Positions 27,651 to 36,519 of a stretch of 64,000 bases of DNA are shown in pieces. Under the pieces are notes generated by a model, which was not told the origin of the DNA, made no database searches, and saw nothing but the letters and a program-made list of their open reading frames with translations. Made by a program: the position numbers and the translations under genes. This stretch comes from a bacterium. GTDB taxonomy: Bacteria > SZUA-182 > DTGQ01. The stretch is taken from NCBI GenBank assembly GCA_040755755.1, contig JBFLZW010000013.1:62001-126000 (forward strand), written 5' to 3'. Numbering within the stretch: the first letter of the stretch is position 1; the number at the start of each line of letters is the position of its first letter.

Positions 27651-28172
27651 TTACAGTGAGGTTGCCCCGTGGATCACGGCCTTGATCTCCAGAAACATCT
27701 CTTTCTGCCGGAGGGAGAGGAGAAGCTCATGCATCTCCTCCTGGTAGGAGGCAGAGGCCAGCAGTTCCACGAGCCCCAGGGAGCCGTCCAGTGTCCGAAG
27801 GACAGCTATGTCACCATGACCTTCCATCAGGCCGTTTAAGAAGCAAATATCGGCAGGTTTGATGAGGGCTACAATACGCAGGCACCCCTCTTGCGGCTGA
27901 ACTTTTTCAACCGTATCTGAGGGCTGGACAGGAACATCGGAAAAGAGGACAACTTGCTCCCCCCTGCCTGCCCGGTAGATTCTCTGTCCTTCTTCGCTCT
28001 CCATGCGGGTGATTATCATTTGCCGGGCTGCCTGCTGCTCTTCGGCCTGGTTCTCCCCTGAGAAGATAAACCGAACGGCCTCACCGACAGCCAGGTCCTC
28101 CTGAAGCTCAACCGCAATCCGGCTGCTGCCGCTGCCTGGATATACTCGAAGCACTCTACCAACGATGTGCAT
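27651..28172 (-). CDS. DUF4911-containing protein, third gene of the aroA'B' operon
   Basis: The product is about 173 aa. The C-terminal part (LIKPADICFLNGLMEGHGDI, then LGLVELLAS and a helical end) matches DUF4911. The N-terminal half is beta-rich (HIVGRVLRVYPGSGSSRI) and may be a small barrel. The function is unknown. It follows aroB' by about 30 bases, so it is cotranscribed. The start may instead be a GTG at 28196 that overlaps the AGGAGG site. Confidence 0.65.
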   Translation of the reverse strand: MHIVGRVLRVYPGSGSSRIAVELQEDLAVGEAVRFIFSGENQAEEQQAARQMIITRMESEEGQRIYRAGRGEQVVLFSDVPVQPSDTVEKVQPQEGCLRIVALIKPADICFLNGLMEGHGDIAVLRTLDGSLGLVELLASASYQEEMHELLLSLRQKEMFLEIKAVIHGATSL

Positions 28173-28203
28173 AAGCCTTTTTAGCTGTCTTACCACCTCC
28201 TGC

Positions 28204-29196
28204 CTACTTTTCGATGATTGTTTCCTTGATCTTCATCCCGAAATGGCGGCCTGCTTCCTCGATATAAACCAGGACCTCGGATCCGGGCCGAAGGTCAACG
28301 ACCGATACCGGATGACCGTCAGGCTGGGTCAGCCGGATAGTTTCGGCGTTTTGCAGGATTGTGGTCAGGACCTCGCCCTCCAGCTCAGCCTGGATGAAAA
28401 GGAGGGGCCGGCGCTCGATTTTGGTCCTGCCGACAATGGCTGATTCGGTCTTTCCCTGATAGTCCACAATCAGGATCGAATCTCCCGCCTTCAGCTCAGA
28501 GAGGTATTTGGTCTTGTTATCAGCCAGAAAGACATAGGCATGAACCGGTCCGGCATTAACCCGAAAGGGCCGGGGCTCGACATAGGGATTGACGACGGTT
28601 TCCGAGTGGACCAGAAAGAGGGCCCGGCTGCTGTTTCCCACCAGCATGCCCTGCCCTTCCGTCATCATGGTGCAGGTATCGATGCACACCCGGTCTCCCA
28701 TGCCGCAGGGGGAGACTTCCAGAATCCTGGCAATTTTCAGGGGCATGCTCTGCCGTGTTCTTTTGGCCACGGCAATGGCTTTTTTAACTTCACCAGGGTC
28801 CTGGGAATTGATCAGCACTCCATCCACTCCCTTTTCCAGTATTCCCAGCGCGGTTTCAGCTTCCTGACTGCCGGAAACTTCGGCGATCAGCCCTTCAGTC
28901 TGGGCAATGATGTTTTCCAGGGGGATGATGGTCCAGTCACTGGTCCGCACAATGACCATTTTATCCCTGGCCAGCCTGACAATTTCTTCCTCATCCTTCT
29001 TGCCCTTGATTTCCCACTCGACAACCTCTTCCCCCAGCCGCAGGTCACCGTTGGCACTGATAGTCTGAATCAGCCCCAATTGCCTGACCTTTTCCGTATA
29101 TTCCTGATCCACCATGACAGCGTCCGCTCCGCTCTCAAGGGCAGTAGTGACAATCGACTTATTCCAGGGAATAGCCCGCACCCAGACCTTTTTCAT
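28204..29196 (-). CDS. aroB': 3-dehydroquinate synthase II (archaeal type)
   Basis: The enzyme oxidatively deaminates 2-amino-3,7-dideoxy-D-threo-hept-6-ulosonate to 3-dehydroquinate with NAD+. The 330-aa product begins [20 protein letters not shown]. Family signatures are GDRVCIDTCTMMTEGQGMLV, SSRALFLVHSET and FRVNAGPVHAYVF. The start at 29196 shares one base with the stop of the aldolase gene (TAATG), with GGAGG eight bases upstream. Together with the preceding gene it gives the archaeal entry to the shikimate pathway. Confidence 0.94.
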   Translation of the reverse strand: MKKVWVRAIPWNKSIVTTALESGADAVMVDQEYTEKVRQLGLIQTISANGDLRLGEEVVEWEIKGKKDEEEIVRLARDKMVIVRTSDWTIIPLENIIAQTEGLIAEVSGSQEAETALGILEKGVDGVLINSQDPGEVKKAIAVAKRTRQSMPLKIARILEVSPCGMGDRVCIDTCTMMTEGQGMLVGNSSRALFLVHSETVVNPYVEPRPFRVNAGPVHAYVFLADNKTKYLSELKAGDSILIVDYQGKTESAIVGRTKIERRPLLFIQAELEGEVLTTILQNAETIRLTQPDGHPVSVVDLRPGSEVLVYIEEAGRHFGMKIKETIIEK

Positions 29197-29993
29197 TAAC
29201 TTGCCTCCACCAGTTTCAGAGCTTCCTCCACCTTCCACCCCTCGTGGACCATGTTGCTGATGGCCCTGACAATCTGCTCCGGTTTCGGGTGCTGGAAGGC
29301 ATTGCGGCCGATGGACACCCCGGCCCCCCCTGCTTCCAGAGACCCCTGAACCATTTCAAGAACCTGGCGGTCGGTTTCCATCTTCTCTCCGCCGGCAATA
29401 ACCACCGGCACAAAGCACCCCCTGACCACATCGGCGAAGGACTCGGCGCTGCCGGTATAGGCCACCTTGATGATATCGGCTCCCAGTTCGGCACCAATCC
29501 TGGCGGCGTGCTTAACCACGGCGGGATCGTATTCATTTTTGATCTTCGGCCCCCGCGTATACATCATGGCTACCAGAGGCAATCCCCACTGCTGGGCCTT
29601 TTTGGCTGTATCTCCCAGGTCCTTGAGCATGGATTTTTCATCGTCCGAGCCGATATTGACATGGATGGAGACCGCATCAGCCCCAGAACGGATAGCCTCC
29701 TCCACGGTACAGACTAAAACCTTGGCATTGGGATCCGGAGAAAGAACGGTGCTGGCTGAAAGATGGACAATCAACCCGACATCTTTTCCTCCCCCGCGGT
29801 GCCCGGCAGCCACCAGCCCTTTGTGGATAATAATGGCATTGGCGCCTCCGGCAGCCACCGAATCTACAGCCTTTTTGGCGTCAATAAGACCGGGAATGGG
29901 ACCCAGCGTGATCCCATGATCCATGGGCACAATGACCGTTCTTTTGGAATTCCGATTCATGATTCTTTCTAAACGAATTTGTTTACCAACCAT
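29196..29993 (-). CDS. aroA': ADH synthase, class I aldolase of the archaeal shikimate route
   Basis: The 265-aa DeoC/LacD-fold aldolase has [14 protein letters not shown] at the active-site entrance, HVNIGSD, and DIIKVAYTG with the Schiff-base Lys at about residue 176. IAGGEKM and VSIGRNAFQ form the phosphate-binding end. It joins aspartate semialdehyde to a 6-deoxy-5-ketofructose-derived unit to make 2-amino-3,7-dideoxy-D-threo-hept-6-ulosonate. The pairing with aroB' separates it from fructose-bisphosphate aldolases of the same family. It is preceded by a good promoter. Confidence 0.92.
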   Translation of the reverse strand: MVGKQIRLERIMNRNSKRTVIVPMDHGITLGPIPGLIDAKKAVDSVAAGGANAIIIHKGLVAAGHRGGGKDVGLIVHLSASTVLSPDPNAKVLVCTVEEAIRSGADAVSIHVNIGSDDEKSMLKDLGDTAKKAQQWGLPLVAMMYTRGPKIKNEYDPAVVKHAARIGAELGADIIKVAYTGSAESFADVVRGCFVPVVIAGGEKMETDRQVLEMVQGSLEAGGAGVSIGRNAFQHPKPEQIVRAISNMVHEGWKVEEALKLVEAS

Positions 29994-30029
29994 ACATTAA
30001 CCCCCTTTTGAAAGTATTTGGCTGAAGTT

Positions 30030-30058
30030 ATTCTATTGGAAAGAATATCCCTTGTCAA
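30030..30058 (-). promoter_or_regulatory. Sigma-70-type promoter of the aroA'B' operon
   Basis: On the reverse strand TTGACA (30058-30053) and TAGAAT (30035-30030) are 17 bases apart, about 37 bases before the aroA' start. Confidence 0.75.
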
Positions 30059-30261
30059 TGGATATTCTCTTCTTGAGGAGCCAGAAGAGAGTGGTCAGTG
30101 ACCACTAAAAAATCTCTCAGGCAGCATAAGGGAATTTACCTGAACATCGTCTGGTATGGTGATAAGAGAACTGATTATCTTCATGAAGGTAATTCAGAGT
30201 ATTATTTTATATTCTATTATTATTAACTTTAACTTAATTCCTTTAGAAAGCTTAAACAGAA

Positions 30262-30287
30262 AAACCCATTCTCTCAGGAATGGGTTT
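30262..30287 (-). terminator. Terminator after the CheY-like gene, T-tract on both strands
   Basis: A 10-bp stem (30262-30271 with 30278-30287) and 6-nt loop are flanked by T-runs on both strands. It lies about 30 bases past the reverse-strand stop at 30319. Confidence 0.8.
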
Positions 30288-30318
30288 TTTGTTTGATCCA
30301 TGCCATCTGCCGGAGGCT

Positions 30319-30681
30319 TTATTTCAAAATCTTCGAGATGATACTTTTCAATATCTTCGGGTTAATAGGCTTGGTGATATACTCGAAGGCACCTATCCTC
30401 ATAGCCTTGAGATAGGAATCCACCTCGCCCAAAGCAGTCATAATGATAATTTCGATTTTGGGATACTTGCCTTTAACGATTTGCAGCAATTCCAGACCGT
30501 CGATAATCGGCATTCTCATGTCAGTAATAATCAGGTGGGGCTCTTGTTGCTCGATCAAGGCCAGGGCCTCCTGTCCGTTGTCTGAAATCATCACATCATA
30601 GCCATCATCCAAGAGGATATCCTGCAACGTAATGCACATGTTTATGTTATCATCAACTACCAGTATCCGGTTCTTTTCCAT
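30319..30681 (-). CDS. Single-domain response regulator (CheY-like)
   Basis: The 120-aa protein is one receiver domain: LVVDDN acidic pair, LIITDMRMPIIDGLE with acceptor Asp at about 54, IIMTAL with the conserved Thr, and YITKPI with the conserved Lys. There is no output domain. It is a monocistronic gene, and the partner kinase is not in the window. Confidence 0.95.
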   Translation of the reverse strand: MEKNRILVVDDNINMCITLQDILLDDGYDVMISDNGQEALALIEQQEPHLIITDMRMPIIDGLELLQIVKGKYPKIEIIIMTALGEVDSYLKAMRIGAFEYITKPINPKILKSIISKILK

Positions 30682-30990
30682 CCTGTTCCACCTGCAAGTA
30701 TCAATATTCTCTTATGCATACTGTGTGTTGAGCTCCTGGATAAAAAAGAGCTGCCCCGAGAATCAACTCATCAATAAATTCCTTACAGTTTCTCTTCGGA
30801 AATCTCACCATTGTTACTTGGGTGTAAAACCGTTCTCCCGAATATCTTATGGTCGAATCTCTTATGGAGGTATCAATTATCATGCTAAATTTTAATATTA
30901 TCAACCTGAGTGAACCAAGTCAATAGACCGCCCTGCCGAATCCGAATATCAATCAAAAAAACATCCGATGGGCTAAAAACCAGGCTACCT
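30682..30990. other. Intergenic stretch, no gene seen
   Basis: The spacer between the CheY-like gene and the long radical SAM gene is AT-rich and holds no coherent frame. It should contain the CheY-like promoter. Confidence 0.3.
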
Positions 30991-33675
30991 TCAACTGATG
31001 TCGATGAGATCCCAGAGCCGGTCAGAGAGAAAGGCGCAAAGACTTTCACGGGTGATTTTCAGGGAGCCCCTTGGCGGATTGATCAATCCCTCGTAGAGAG
31101 ACTCCAATACCAGAACAGGGTCTACATTCTCCTGTCCGGCGGAGAGAAACATCCGCAAGCTCTTTGGCTGTTCCTTGGGGGAATCTTTCCTGAAAGTAAG
31201 GTCAAAAATCAGCGGCCGGATATTGACCATTTTTTTTAAATCAGGATCTTCGTCATTTTCGAGGTTCTTTCTGTTCTTTTGTACCCAGATTTCATCCCTG
31301 GCTAAAAACCGGGCGATGTGCTCCTGGTGATCGATACCCCCGTTGCCATCCTTCCAGGTCCGATCAGGAACCTGGACCTGATAGATGGCCCGGTTGATCA
31401 GGGCGGAGAGGGAGCGGGCCTGCAATGGAATGCGCCGGGCGTGCAGCATTCTTATTCCTTCGGGCAACTGCTCATTGATCCTAATCAGGAACTCTTCCGG
31501 CTCTACCGGCTTATGGAAAACAAAATCGGTGTATTCGCCCAGGCCCTCTACCCCTACCGGCAAGGGGAGACCAAAGGAAATCTGCGGATGGGGATGAAAC
31601 CCCTGGCTGAAGGTTATCGGAAGATCAGCCCGCCGGATGGCACGAAAAAATACCCGCATCAGATCTAAATGCGACATGTAAACAGCCGGACCAGTCTTGA
31701 TGAATTTCCCTCGAATCTGGCAGGCCTTTTTCCCGGTACTATCTTTTCCCGGTGACATCGGCTCCGGACTGCGGGAAAGTCCTTCCGGATTTTCCCGGCT
31801 GGCCAGGGCCGTGGGGAGCGCGGGTATGGCAATTCCCCGGCTCTGGCAGGCTCCGCATCCGTGGCAGTGGCTGGCCCGGCAGTCGGCAGTCAATTCTTCC
31901 CGAAGGGCTTTATCTGCCTCGTGTGCCAAAAAGCGTGAGGCTGCCTTTGAGCCCAGGTGCTCCCAGGGCAGAAGCTCTTTTTCCCCTATGGACCGCTGAG
32001 CGTAGAAGGCCATGTCGAGGTGATTTTCGGCAAAGGCCTGCTCCCAGAGGGAGAAATTGAACTGCTCGGTCCACTGGTCGAAGCGGGAGCCAAGCTCCCA
32101 TGCCCGGACGAGGACCCGGCTCAGGCGACGATCTGCGCGGGAAAGCGCCGCCTCGAGGCAGCTTACCTGCGGGTCCCGGCACTTCACCTTGAAGTTTCGG
32201 CTGTTCAACTGCTGAGAGATGGTTTTCTCTTTCTCCCGCAAAAGCTCCATGGGCTCCTGCGGCATTCGCTGAAAGGGTGTATGGGGCTTGGGCACAAAGG
32301 GCGAGATCGTCAGATTGATATTGATCCGCCGCTCTTTATTCCATTTTCTCCCCAGTTTCAGTATCTCCCGGCAGGTAGTCACGATTCCGTCAATGTCTTC
32401 AGGCCGCTCGGTTGGAAGGCCGATCATGAAATAAAGCTTTAAGAGGTCCCAGCCCTGCTCAAAGATCAGGCGGGCAGTCGAGAAGATATCCTGGTCGGTG
32501 ATCCCCTTATTGATAACGTCACGCAGCCTCTGGGTGCCGGCTTCGGGAGCAATGGTAAAGCCGGTCTTTCGGACCTCCTTGATCGAGGAAATCAGGGAAG
32601 GGCTGATCGTTCCCGGCCTCAGCGAGGGAAGCGAAAAAGCCACCATATGGGCCTGGCAATCCGGGCGCAAAAGGCCCAGCAATGGTTCGAGAAGGCTGTA
32701 ATCACTGGAGCTTAGGGACACCAGAGAAAGCTCTTCATACCCAGTCGAGCGGATGGATTCCCTGGCCAGGGCCAGCAGGTTTTCCGGTGAACGTTCGCGG
32801 ACTGGACGGTAAATATATCCGGCCTGGCAAAAGCGGCACCCCCTGCTGCACCCTCTGGCAATTTCCAGGGCAAAACGGTCATGGACAGCCTCGATGAACG
32901 GGACCACCGGCCGTGCGGGATAAAAAACCCGGTCAAGATCAGAGACCACTCTCTTTTCGATCCGCCGGACGGGTACCGGCCCGTGTTCCAGAGGCTGCTC
33001 ACCCTGGTGAGAAATCCTCCGAATAGTGCCATCGGCATGATACTCTACCCGGTAATGGGAGGGGACATATACCCCGGGGAGCCTGGCCATTCTGTCGAGC
33101 AGCATCGATCGCGGCCAGTCTTCCTCCCTGGCCTTGATGGAAAGGTCAGCGATCTCCAGGATCACCTCTTCACCATCCCCCAGGACGAACAGGTCGAAAA
33201 AGTCTGCCAGCGGCTCAGGGTTGAAAGCTCCCGGCCCGCCGCCGATAATCAGGGGGAAGGATGTATCACGCTCCGAAGCGAGGAAGGGAATTCCAGCCAG
33301 GCTGAGCATGTTCAGGATATTGGTGTAGCAGAGTTCATACGGCAGGGTGAAACCGAGCGCATCGAACTGCCGCACGGGTTTTCCGGATTCCAGGGCATAG
33401 AGGCTGATGCCGTTGTCCCGCATTTTGTGCTCTGCATCGGGCCAGGGGTTGAATACCCGCTCGGCGAGCGTATCGGGCCGGTTATTCAGGATGCCGTACA
33501 GGATCTTGATAGCCAGGTTGGACATGCCGACTTCGTAGAGATCGGGATAGGCCAGAGCCATGCGGAACCGGACCTGATTCCAGTCCTTGTGGATGGAGTT
33601 AACCTCGCTTCCCAGGTAACGGGCAGGCTTGGTAACCTGCAGCAGGAAGTTTGAAAAAGAGTTTATCCTATCCAT
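30991..33675 (-). CDS. B12-binding radical SAM protein fused to DUF2344
   Basis: The 894-aa protein has a TIGR03960-type N-terminal B12-binding-like domain (LAYPDLYEVGMSNLAIKILY, GGGPGAFNPEPLADFFD). The radical SAM core has the cluster motif CSRGCRFCQAG, and a short CHGCGACQ cysteine cluster lies near residue 620. The C-terminal DUF2344/TIGR03936 domain (from about 660) includes YMSHLDLMRVFFRAIRRADL and SQGFHPHPQISFGLPLPVG. The two parts are separate genes in many bacteria and fused in others. Fused forms have been linked to tRNA/ribosome-related modification only by context; the substrate is unknown. It lies 3 bases after the next radical SAM gene. Confidence 0.88.
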   Translation of the reverse strand: MDRINSFSNFLLQVTKPARYLGSEVNSIHKDWNQVRFRMALAYPDLYEVGMSNLAIKILYGILNNRPDTLAERVFNPWPDAEHKMRDNGISLYALESGKPVRQFDALGFTLPYELCYTNILNMLSLAGIPFLASERDTSFPLIIGGGPGAFNPEPLADFFDLFVLGDGEEVILEIADLSIKAREEDWPRSMLLDRMARLPGVYVPSHYRVEYHADGTIRRISHQGEQPLEHGPVPVRRIEKRVVSDLDRVFYPARPVVPFIEAVHDRFALEIARGCSRGCRFCQAGYIYRPVRERSPENLLALARESIRSTGYEELSLVSLSSSDYSLLEPLLGLLRPDCQAHMVAFSLPSLRPGTISPSLISSIKEVRKTGFTIAPEAGTQRLRDVINKGITDQDIFSTARLIFEQGWDLLKLYFMIGLPTERPEDIDGIVTTCREILKLGRKWNKERRININLTISPFVPKPHTPFQRMPQEPMELLREKEKTISQQLNSRNFKVKCRDPQVSCLEAALSRADRRLSRVLVRAWELGSRFDQWTEQFNFSLWEQAFAENHLDMAFYAQRSIGEKELLPWEHLGSKAASRFLAHEADKALREELTADCRASHCHGCGACQSRGIAIPALPTALASRENPEGLSRSPEPMSPGKDSTGKKACQIRGKFIKTGPAVYMSHLDLMRVFFRAIRRADLPITFSQGFHPHPQISFGLPLPVGVEGLGEYTDFVFHKPVEPEEFLIRINEQLPEGIRMLHARRIPLQARSLSALINRAIYQVQVPDRTWKDGNGGIDHQEHIARFLARDEIWVQKNRKNLENDEDPDLKKMVNIRPLIFDLTFRKDSPKEQPKSLRMFLSAGQENVDPVLVLESLYEGLINPPRGSLKITRESLCAFLSDRLWDLIDIS

Positions 33676-33678
33676 CGG

Positions 33679-34743
33679 CTATGACTTCTCTTTCCGGGGC
33701 TGATAGATGCACATCGGCTCCTCGGCCAGATAATCATCCGAGGCCTGATAGGCACGCGCCCGGCAGCCACCGCATATCCAGCGGTACTCGCAGCGGCCGC
33801 ACTTCCCGTGCAGCTTGTCGGGGTTTCTCAGGTCCAGAAAGAGGGGTGACTCGGCCCATATCCGGCTCAGGCGCTGATCGCGGATGTTTCCGGCCACGAC
33901 AGGCAGATAGCCGCAGGGACAGACCTCTCCTTTATAGGAGACGAAGCAAAATCCCGTCCCTCCCAGACACCCCCGGCTGTAAGCGGAAAGCCCCCGCGCG
34001 GCATGAGATGCAGGCAGTTTGCCGGATAACTGATGGACAATCCGGTAATAATGGGGAGCGCAGGTCGCTTTGACCTGAATGGGATACTGCTGCCCGAATT
34101 CATAAAACCAGCGCAGCACCTTTTCATATTCCACGGCTGAAATTTCATCCCCCTCCAGGCTTTTCCCCCGGCCTGTCGGGACCAGAAGGAAGATATGCAG
34201 TGCCTGGGCCTTTAATTTTATCGCCAGATCCGCAATGGCCCCGATCTCTTCAAGGTTCCTCCGGGTAATGGTGGTGTTGATCTGGAAGGGAAGCTCTACC
34301 CTCCTCATCTCCTCGATCCCGTCCAGAGCCCCCCGATAGGCCCCCGGCAGCCCCCGGAAACTGTCGTGGCTCTCCTCGCTGGCCCCGTCAAGGCTGATAC
34401 TGACCCTCTGGACGCCAATTTTTTTCAGCGTTCTGGCCCTGTCATGATCGACCAGGGTCGCGTTTGTAGCCAGAACCACCCGTAAGCCCCGGTAGGATGC
34501 GTATTCAATGACCTCGAATGAATCCTCCCGGCTGAGCGGTTCCCCGCCGCTGAAGATTAAAATCGGCGGCTCTTTGAAGTCCGCCATGCTGTCGATAAAG
34601 GAGCGGCTTTCCGATAAACTCAATTCTTCCGACGAGACATCATGAGTGGCCGACCCCCGGCAGTGGAGGCAGTTGAGGTTGCATTTCCGGGTAAACTCCC
34701 AGGCAATAAGCCGAAGCGTACTGTCAATCTTTTGATTCAACAT
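33679..34743 (-). CDS. ahbD: Radical SAM/SPASM protein, probable AhbD haem synthase
   Basis: The 354-aa protein has the radical SAM cluster in EFTRKCNLNCLHCRGSA. The rest of the core follows (IFSGGEPLSR, VSISLDGASEESHD). A SPASM tail carries Cys in GCLGGTGFCFVSYKGEVCPC and in GKCGRCEYRWICGGCRARAY. The pattern fits AhbD, which decarboxylates iron-coproporphyrin III to haem in anaerobes, and a nine-haem cytochrome in the same window shows a need for haem. A related peptide-modifying SPASM enzyme remains possible. It is probably cotranscribed with the following radical SAM gene. Confidence 0.75.
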   Translation of the reverse strand: MLNQKIDSTLRLIAWEFTRKCNLNCLHCRGSATHDVSSEELSLSESRSFIDSMADFKEPPILIFSGGEPLSREDSFEVIEYASYRGLRVVLATNATLVDHDRARTLKKIGVQRVSISLDGASEESHDSFRGLPGAYRGALDGIEEMRRVELPFQINTTITRRNLEEIGAIADLAIKLKAQALHIFLLVPTGRGKSLEGDEISAVEYEKVLRWFYEFGQQYPIQVKATCAPHYYRIVHQLSGKLPASHAARGLSAYSRGCLGGTGFCFVSYKGEVCPCGYLPVVAGNIRDQRLSRIWAESPLFLDLRNPDKLHGKCGRCEYRWICGGCRARAYQASDDYLAEEPMCIYQPRKEKS

Positions 34744-35425
34744 ATGTATTTCCCCGAATAAGGTGATGGTAATTTCCTGGCATTTCAGACGCTTTATAGT
34801 GAAATCTGAATCGCAGGAACTTATGATACCATTAAATTACCTTTCAGGCAACCCACTCCTGGTTTTCCTGCTCAGGCTTTTCAACTAACAACCTACAGCC
34901 TGAATGCCTCCAGTCTATCTACCTGCGTAGTTACCCCGACTTCTCCCTTTTCGACCGGAACGCAAACGTAAGGATGAGGGTACTTTTCCGTCTAAAGAGA
35001 GTAGCTATGACAGGCCTGATAAGGTCGCATTGGAAAAGATCGTGTTTGAGTCCAGTAGCTTTTACAGTACGTACATATTCTCTTCTATCTCTCAATATCT
35101 CCAAAGCCGTCTCCTGCAGGTAATGCTGCCAGTTTTCCCTCTAACCTTCTGTTTTCTCCCTGGCTGATACTCTCGACCGGACATTGAAAAGCCTTCGGGC
35201 TCTCACCCTCATAAAACCCGATCTTTTTGTTCTTTTCCATGCCAGACTGGAAAAATCACGGGACAGGCATAGATGCCCTTATCGGACTGGTTTACGAAAG
35301 GGGGGTGTGTCAATGGTCATAACTTTTTGATTTCATTCAGGAGTTCTCCCTGCATGAATACCGTTTTCACCTCAAATCAGGCAGCAAAACATTAATCATC
35401 AAACTAAGGTTCAGGAGGCAAGCAC
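34744..35425. other. Divergent intergenic region of about 680 bases
   Basis: No gene is seen. The stretch serves as leader for the secreted protein at 35426. It contains CAGTCTATCTACCTGCGTAG (about 34913), which resembles a stretch at about 7033, and several short hairpins. GGAACGCAAACGTAAGGATG (about 34961) looks faintly like part of a c-di-GMP-I aptamer, but the rest of the consensus is not there. Confidence 0.35.
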
Positions 35426-36352
35426 ATGAAACACATGAACGGCAGCAAGTACACTTCAGAAAGATTGACAAAAGTCCTTTCTCTATCCCTGTCTCTGGCA
35501 GCGGTGATTTTTTTCACCCGCACGCTCCCCGCCCTTGCGGGAGGCGGTGGCGGTGGAATGGGCGGTATGGGTGGCGGGATGGTCATGAGCAGTATGGGCT
35601 ATGGCGGCTTTGGTGCCAATTATGGAGCCGGCTATGGTGTTCCCGTCGTGACGACCGGCTATAATCCCGCCGGTTATGCCATGAGCTATGGCTATGGGGC
35701 GGCAGGCATTGGCCCAGGATACGGATCTGGCTACACCATTCCCACAACAACCTTTGTTCCCACCACCAACACGGCGGCTATGTTCAGCGGATTGGGTACG
35801 GGATTGGGAACATGGGGGGGCCAGTCTGGTACATCGGCAGTGCCTTCCTGGGGCCAGAACAATGTGTTCGGCAACGCCTATGGCACCACATTCAGCATGC
35901 CAGCCCTGACCCAGACAACGAGCGGCACGTACGGTATGAGTAATACCGGCATGAACAACTACGGCATGAGCGGAAGCGGCGACATATACCGCCAGGATCA
36001 GGGACACATGATGAGCGGGCATCATGCGATGAACTGGGGAATAAATCAGCCGGTGGTCACTACCCCTGACACCATTGTAACATCTCCCGCCGGGACAACC
36101 GTTATTACTACCTCTCAGCCAGTATCTTCCGGAGCTCCAGGAGGTAACCCGATGCCCTACGCCAATGCCATCAATGATCTGGGAGTTGCAGGCTATATGA
36201 CCGGATTAGGCACCGCAAACCCGACCTTTACCCCAAGGGCAAGCGCTGCTGCCTCCACTTCCTGGGGCTCTTCCTTCGGCGCTCCGGGAACGTTTCTTCC
36301 TTACGGCTCGGTAAACCAATACGGTTATACGTACGGTAGTCCGTGGTTGTGA
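35426..36352 (+). CDS. Secreted Gly/Tyr/Thr-rich low-complexity protein
   Basis: The 308-aa protein has a Sec signal peptide cleaved near TLPALA. A Gly/Met tract follows (GGGGGGMGGMGGGM), then Tyr-Gly-rich repeats (YGGFGANYGAGYG, MSYGYGAAGIG), a Thr/Ser/Pro-rich middle and a Gly/Asn/Met region. It ends YTYGSPWL. There is no enzymatic motif. AGGAGG lies before the ATG. It is the first of two tandem forward genes for low-complexity secreted proteins. The composition suggests a matrix or filament protein, but the role is unknown. Confidence 0.8.
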   Translation: MKHMNGSKYTSERLTKVLSLSLSLAAVIFFTRTLPALAGGGGGGMGGMGGGMVMSSMGYGGFGANYGAGYGVPVVTTGYNPAGYAMSYGYGAAGIGPGYGSGYTIPTTTFVPTTNTAAMFSGLGTGLGTWGGQSGTSAVPSWGQNNVFGNAYGTTFSMPALTQTTSGTYGMSNTGMNNYGMSGSGDIYRQDQGHMMSGHHAMNWGINQPVVTTPDTIVTSPAGTTVITTSQPVSSGAPGGNPMPYANAINDLGVAGYMTGLGTANPTFTPRASAAASTSWGSSFGAPGTFLPYGSVNQYGYTYGSPWL

Positions 36353-36430
36353 TAATGGAAGGATTAAATTTTCAGCCTCCTTCCTGCTGATTTTATGAGC
36401 AGGGAGAAAGTGAGGAACCGTTTCTTATGT

Positions 36431-36450
36431 GGTGGGGCATGCGCCCCACC
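36431..36450. repeat. Perfect palindrome GGTGGGGC/GCCCCACC
   Basis: An 8-bp stem with a 4-base loop lies between two secreted-protein genes. It has no T-tract, so it is not a standard terminator. It belongs to the dispersed GGTGGGGC palindrome family of this window. Confidence 0.6.
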
Positions 36451-36519
36451 ATAAAATCAGTAACAAATTAGTATCTTAATACTTTAATAGGCAAGTAGGT
36501 AAGACGAGGTTAATAAATT

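Noticed and set aside
34955-35045. Possible c-di-GMP-I riboswitch before the Gly/Tyr-rich gene
   Set aside because: Only GGAACGCAAACG and GTCTAA-like pieces fit; the helices around them do not form.
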